Shown here piece by piece: positions 36,471 through 39,444 of a DNA stretch of 39,444 nt; the first letter of the stretch is position 1, and every line of letters starts with the position of its first letter. Source of the stretch: Chitinophagaceae bacterium (GTDB lineage: Bacteria; Bacteroidota; Bacteroidia; Chitinophagales; Chitinophagaceae); the NCBI GenBank assembly GCA_028288595.1, contig JAQBNK010000087.1, forward strand, positions 1 to 39,444, in the 5' to 3' direction. The position numbers were made by a program, and so were the translations under genes. Below the pieces are notes generated by a model. It was not told where the DNA came from and did no database searches. It worked only from the letters and a program-made list of their open reading frames with translations.

Positions 36471-36496
36471 AATAGGCAGGATTTGACATATATGTC
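36471..36496 (-). promoter_or_regulatory. Dispersed motif and 12-bp palindrome upstream of SusC
   Basis: On the minus strand GACATATATGTC (a perfect palindrome, 36485-36496) overlaps TGTCAAATCCTGCCTATT. The motif ends about 65 bases before the SusC ATG, a suitable place for a regulator site or -33 region. The core CAAATCCTGC is shared with the site upstream of the PL17 gene. Confidence 0.45.
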
Positions 36497-36739
36497 GGCA
36501 ACTAAAGCCAGGTCTGCAAAATTTCAAGCACTCACTTTTTATTGATAAGATTTAAACTCACGTCTTCAGTGTCACCTTGACTGCGTAAGTGATTGAACTA
36601 TTTCATACAACAGATCCGGTATGTCACTTTCTGCTTTTTTATTTGATTGAATAATATTAGCAGGAAAGAACATGAAGTACTTCTTGTTTTAAGTTTCTTT
36701 TGTGAAGTAATTATTCTCTATCAGGGGGAGTAACTTAAA
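36497..36739. other. Gene-free AT-rich stretch
   Basis: Nothing with coding character was found between the SusC upstream region and the terminator at 36740. Confidence 0.4.
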
Positions 36740-36765
36740 AAAAAGGCAGTTTCAACTGCCTTTTT
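36740..36765. terminator. Bidirectional terminator with an 11-bp stem
   Basis: AAAAAGGCAGT and ACTGCCTTTTT (36740-36750, 36755-36765) pair around a TTCA loop, with T tracts on both strands. No intact gene ends here, so its original gene seems to be lost. Confidence 0.75.
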
Positions 36766-36904
36766 ATTTTTAAAACTCGCATATGCACTCCAGATTAGAC
36801 TATTTGTTGCATTGGTTTCGACCATTTCTTCACATAAGCCGACAGGTGTATCAGACCTGGAGGCTCTTTACCAGTTGACGCATTTGATATGGAATAACCG
36901 ATTT

Positions 36905-37290
36905 TATCAAAAACAACTATCAGTATATATCTCCGCTGCTTAAGAGCAATTTTCAATGAATCGATTGCAGAAAAAATAATCAGGCAGGAGATTTATCCTT
37001 TTGGAAAACGCAAATACATGTATACCGCGAACAATGAATACAAAAAAGGCACTTGACCTAGGCAACATATCTCTTATTTTTTATGCCGATACATTAAATG
37101 AGAATGAACAAAAAGCAAGATATTATTGGCTATTTCTTACCTGGCAAATGGAATGAATCCAAAAGATATTGCTCATTTGCAATTCAAAAATATTGAGGGT
37201 GAGTATTTTAAGATTTTCACGCGGCTAAGACAGAGAACACCGACCAACGAGAAGAAAGCGCTTATCGATAAGATATTTTTATCAGCTGTT
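36905..37290 (+). pseudogene. Decayed second copy of the integrase (core-binding/catalytic part)
   Basis: Nucleotides 36913-36960 are identical over 48 bases to 13469-13516 inside the intact integrase. The similarity continues through YPFGKRKY, a frameshift near 37020 (one base inserted), YWLF..LANGMNPKDIAHLQFKNIEGEY (a one-base deletion near 37130) and RLRQRTPTNEKK, after which it is lost. The arm-binding domain, the RH box and the nucleophilic Tyr are absent. It is a clear remnant of a closely related element. Confidence 0.9.
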
Positions 37291-37329
37291 ATTTCAGCCA
37301 GTCAATTCAGCGAGTGAATCACCGAGTAA

Positions 37330-37745
37330 ATGAAAAATATGAAACAAACCTTTGTGGTAGTAAGCATTATTGCTGTGCTGTTAACAGCGTGCTTAAAAGA
37401 CCCCCTCCTATAGAAATTCATCCTGGTCAAATGTCAGGAATATGGAAAGCGACCCGATTTTATAAAAACAAGCAGGACAGGTCATTCATTTTAAATGGTT
37501 ATACTTTTCAATTTAAATTTCCGGCAACTGTTACTGCTTCCTTCCCTGGCGGTACATATGATGGTAACTGGCAGTTTAGAGTCCCTGGAGATAAAACAGT
37601 TTTATCGTTAAACTTTGTCCTTACTGTGCCCTTAAATGAATTAAACAAAGATTGGAATTTAATAGACTCTTCGGCATCAGCAATTCACCTGTATTTTCCT
37701 GGTGGAACCTTAGTTGGTTCAGACTCTCTTTTATTTGAAAAATAA
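37330..37745 (+). pseudogene. Small lipoprotein, frameshifted after the lipobox
   Basis: The ATG at 37330 encodes KNMKQTFVVVSIIAVLLTAC, a lipoprotein leader with lipobox, then runs into a stop within 7 codons. The next frame continues RPPPIEIHPGQMSGIWKATRFYKNK and a beta-rich body ending at 37745 (GTLVGSDSLLFEK). Adding one C to the run GACCCCCTCC restores KDPPPIEIHPGQ. The body resembles small lipocalin-like lipoproteins of Bacteroidota (MSGIWKATRF start), but the family is not certain. Translation of the uncorrected frame (from 37314) would lose the leader. Confidence 0.65.
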
Positions 37746-37860
37746 ATCTGCAGGTGCTATAAATCTGTTTTACTAAAATAAAGAGCCATTGTAATGAGCT
37801 GCCGCTTAAAACATTTTTCTTTTTCGTACAACTTTGAGTATAAACTTTCGCTGCAATTGA

Positions 37861-37882
37861 AAAAAGCAACAAATGACAAACA
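37861..37882 (-). promoter_or_regulatory. Weak copy of the dispersed motif upstream of yceI
   Basis: The minus strand reads TGTCATTTGTTGCTTTTTT, 12 of 15 matches to TGTCAAATSCTGCTT. It ends about 52 bases before the yceI ATG. This is the weakest copy and could be chance. Confidence 0.25.
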
Positions 37883-37933
37883 ATTAGAAAAGGATAGGAG
37901 TATTTTCACCGTAAATACATATATCATTATACC

Positions 37934-38485
37934 ATGAAAATAAAATTCCTGCTCTGTATCGTACTGCTAATATCAGTTACCACCTTCGGTTTTTATATGG
38001 TGGGGTGGAAAATTATTGAAAATGAATCTCAGGTTAATTTTACAATCTTCAATGACAAAGGTTTGGCGACAAAAGGAAGGTTTGCAACAATTAATGGGAA
38101 CATCAATTTTGATAAAAACGGGCTGGGTGAAGCATCATTCAAAATAACTGTGAAAGTAAGTTCTTTAAAGACTGATGATCCCGGCAGGGATCATCACCTG
38201 ATGGCAGCAGAGTATTTTGATGAAAAAAACTTCCCGCTTATTGAATTTACTTCCAAAAAGATTGTGCAAAAAGAAGATAGTTATTTGCTTTCAGGCATTT
38301 TGAAAATAAAAGGCACCGAAAAGGAAATAACCATACCGTTTAATTTTATCGAAAAAGATCACAAGAGCTTTTTTGAAGGGTCATTTAAACTGGACAGAGA
38401 AGCGCTAGGAATAGGTAGTCATGAAAGAGATCTTATAAAAAATGAGGTGTCAGTAGACTTACACATACCCGTATCCCCCATCTAG
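37934..38485 (+). CDS. YceI-family lipid-binding-like protein, exported
   Basis: A 183-aa protein with an N-terminal signal or anchor (MKIKFLLCIVLLISVTTFGFYMVG). The lipocalin-like YceI domain follows: ENESQVNFTIFNDKGLATKGRFATINGNINFD, then DPGRDHHLMAAEYFDEKNFPLIEFTS, a family hallmark, and SGILKIKGTEKEITIPFNFI. YceI proteins bind isoprenoids or other lipids in the periplasm. The gene is intact and alone. The direction and position of the motif upstream suggest possible shared regulation. Confidence 0.9.
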   Translation: MKIKFLLCIVLLISVTTFGFYMVGWKIIENESQVNFTIFNDKGLATKGRFATINGNINFDKNGLGEASFKITVKVSSLKTDDPGRDHHLMAAEYFDEKNFPLIEFTSKKIVQKEDSYLLSGILKIKGTEKEITIPFNFIEKDHKSFFEGSFKLDREALGIGSHERDLIKNEVSVDLHIPVSPI

Positions 38486-38912
38486 TCGATTGAAGCAGTT
38501 ATCTATTGTATAATCTGCAAGCTTTAACTGAAGAGCCATGGTTATTATCAAACCGCTATTCCTTTACTCCTCTCTTTTAGCAGTTTCATCATTGTTTGGA
38601 TTTATGTTGGGCATTTATCTGCGAACTTCTTCTCTCATGAACAGGAACGTTAAAGTTCCACAACTAAGAAGTAGGGGATGTCATTTACACCCTACTTTTC
38701 CCCAAAAATATAAAGTGCGTCCAAGTGAGTGTATTATGCGACTCCTGGAATAGATCATATATAAAAGGTTATTCCTTTGCCTTCGAATATTTTTCACACT
38801 ATCTGCGGAATCATTCCATTTCAGTGCACCGTACAAAGGATTTGAGGTGCATGTTATACTATGCTAACACATCAATTTGTCAATTATTGCTTTTTATTAT
38901 AATCTCAAAAAA
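38486..38912. other. Gene-free stretch before the terminal hydrolase
   Basis: Two short plus-strand frames (71 and 63 aa) have no recognisable family. The first opens with a hydrophobic stretch (LFLYSSLLAVSSLFGFMLGIYL), so it may be a small membrane peptide or a leader remnant. Confidence 0.35.
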
Positions 38913-38948
38913 ATGAATGCAATTTTTTTAAAATTTAATAAAAGCAAA

Positions 38949-39444
38949 ATGAAGGTAGCTATACTAACAATCTTATTAAGTTTTCCTGCTTTACTACGCT
39001 CACAATTTGTATTTGATAGATTATTCAATGTATTCAACTCCCCAGTGGATACAGCATATCAATATCTTGAGTTACCCAAGTATGCAGGCTCGACGAACGT
39101 AAAGACTTAAAACGTGAAATGCTCAGTGTTGGGGATGTAAACCTTTATGTTCAAACAGAAGGCAAAGGCATTCCATTGGTTTTGCTACACGGTGGGCCAG
39201 GCGCAACCTGCCATTACTTTCATCCCTGGTTTGAAAATGCGGCTAAATTTTGTAAAATTATTTATTACGAACAACGAGGCTGTGGCCTGTCTGAATATAA
39301 AAGAGATACTGGGTATACCATACAGCAGTCTATTGAGGACCTTGAAAATTTAAGAAAGAAGCTCGGGATAAAGAAATGGATCGTTCTCGGGCATTCTTAT
39401 GGTGGATATCTGGCGCAGTGTTACGCCGTCGAGCACCCTGATCA
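38949..39444 (+). pseudogene. Alpha/beta hydrolase (proline iminopeptidase-like), frameshifted and cut by the window end
   Basis: The start at 38949 (or 38913, a longer leader) gives an exported leader, KVAILTILLSFPALLRSQFVF, and about 40 further residues up to LPKYAG. A one-base shift near 39090 (GGCTCGACG) is needed to continue with LDERKDLKREMLSVGDVNLYVQ and the hydrolase core: HGGPGATCHYF (oxyanion hole, typical of S33 peptidases), YYEQRGCGLSEY and the nucleophile elbow GHSYGG. Family S33 proline iminopeptidase-like enzymes share the HGGPG motif. The C-terminus with Asp and His is outside the window. Without the shift, translation ends at 39110. Confidence 0.7.

Noticed and set aside
36040-36471. 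143-aa plus-strand frame opposite the SusC start
   Set aside because: Antisense to the SusC signal peptide and plug domain; no independent support.
1-39444. CRISPR array or restriction/defence cluster
   Set aside because: No regular repeat-spacer pattern and no Cas, restriction, or toxin-antitoxin gene was found in the window.

Overview
The window looks like chromosomal DNA of a Bacteroidota species, most likely of the Chitinophagaceae type. The evidence is a SusC/SusD pair, an OMP_b-brl_3-type TonB receptor, DUF2911 and DUF4369/TlpA proteins, very few Shine-Dalgarno sites, a possible TAnnTTTG-type -7 box, and a tyrosine integrase of the Bacteroidetes 'NGMN' type. No species name can be supported.

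Region A (1 to about 11.9 kb) is a tidy core-like region in which every gene is intact. It begins with the end of a VIT/CCC1-type transporter and a small membrane protein. A four-gene minus-strand operon for alginate follows (5497 to 949): PL17 oligo-alginate lyase, KdgF-type cupin, hexuronate MFS transporter and SDR reductase. The start codons are tightly coupled. Together these would cut oligo-alginate to unsaturated monomer, open it to the keto-uronate, import it and reduce it to 2-keto-3-deoxygluconate. Next is the three-gene set of circularly permuted ATP-grasp, alpha-E protein and transglutaminase-like protein. Then come a GlxA-type AraC regulator, a VOC protein, a 69-aa protein ending at a perfect terminator, and a YkuD_2 L,D-transpeptidase-like exported protein.

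Region B (about 11.9 to 28.9 kb) is an integration hot spot and gene graveyard. A decayed phage-type integrase (11.9-12.4 kb) precedes a 42-nt fragment that is exactly the 3' half of tRNA-Arg(ACG), from anticodon loop to discriminator base. This fragment reads as an attachment scar. Immediately inside it are 10-bp phased repeats, a 20-bp direct repeat and an intact integrase. The element then carries debris (FtsX-like permease, MazG-like, RND pump and alpha/beta-hydrolase fragments), three intact cargo genes (DUF2911/TPR, HEXXH metalloprotease-like, TlpA-like) and an intact mobilisation cassette: mobC, relaxase and VirD4/TraG coupling protein. There are no mating-pore genes, so it looks mobilisable but not self-transmissible. 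Diverged fragments of the same coupling protein, relaxase and integrase recur at 26.3, 27.1 and 36.9 kb, showing that related elements have repeatedly landed and decayed here.

Region C (28.9 to 39.4 kb) holds a TonB-dependent receptor whose signal peptide is one base out of frame, a SusD/SusC pair closed by a perfect 19-bp stem terminator, a frameshifted lipoprotein, a YceI protein, and a frameshifted alpha/beta hydrolase cut off by the window edge.

Two patterns run across the window. First, a short intergenic motif (consensus TGTCAAATSCTGCTT) occurs at least five times, plus a partial copy before the alginate lyase and a weak one before yceI. Second, single-base frameshifts occur at the leader/mature junction of three exported-protein genes, all in the island-like part, while the 13 genes of the first 11.9 kb are unbroken.
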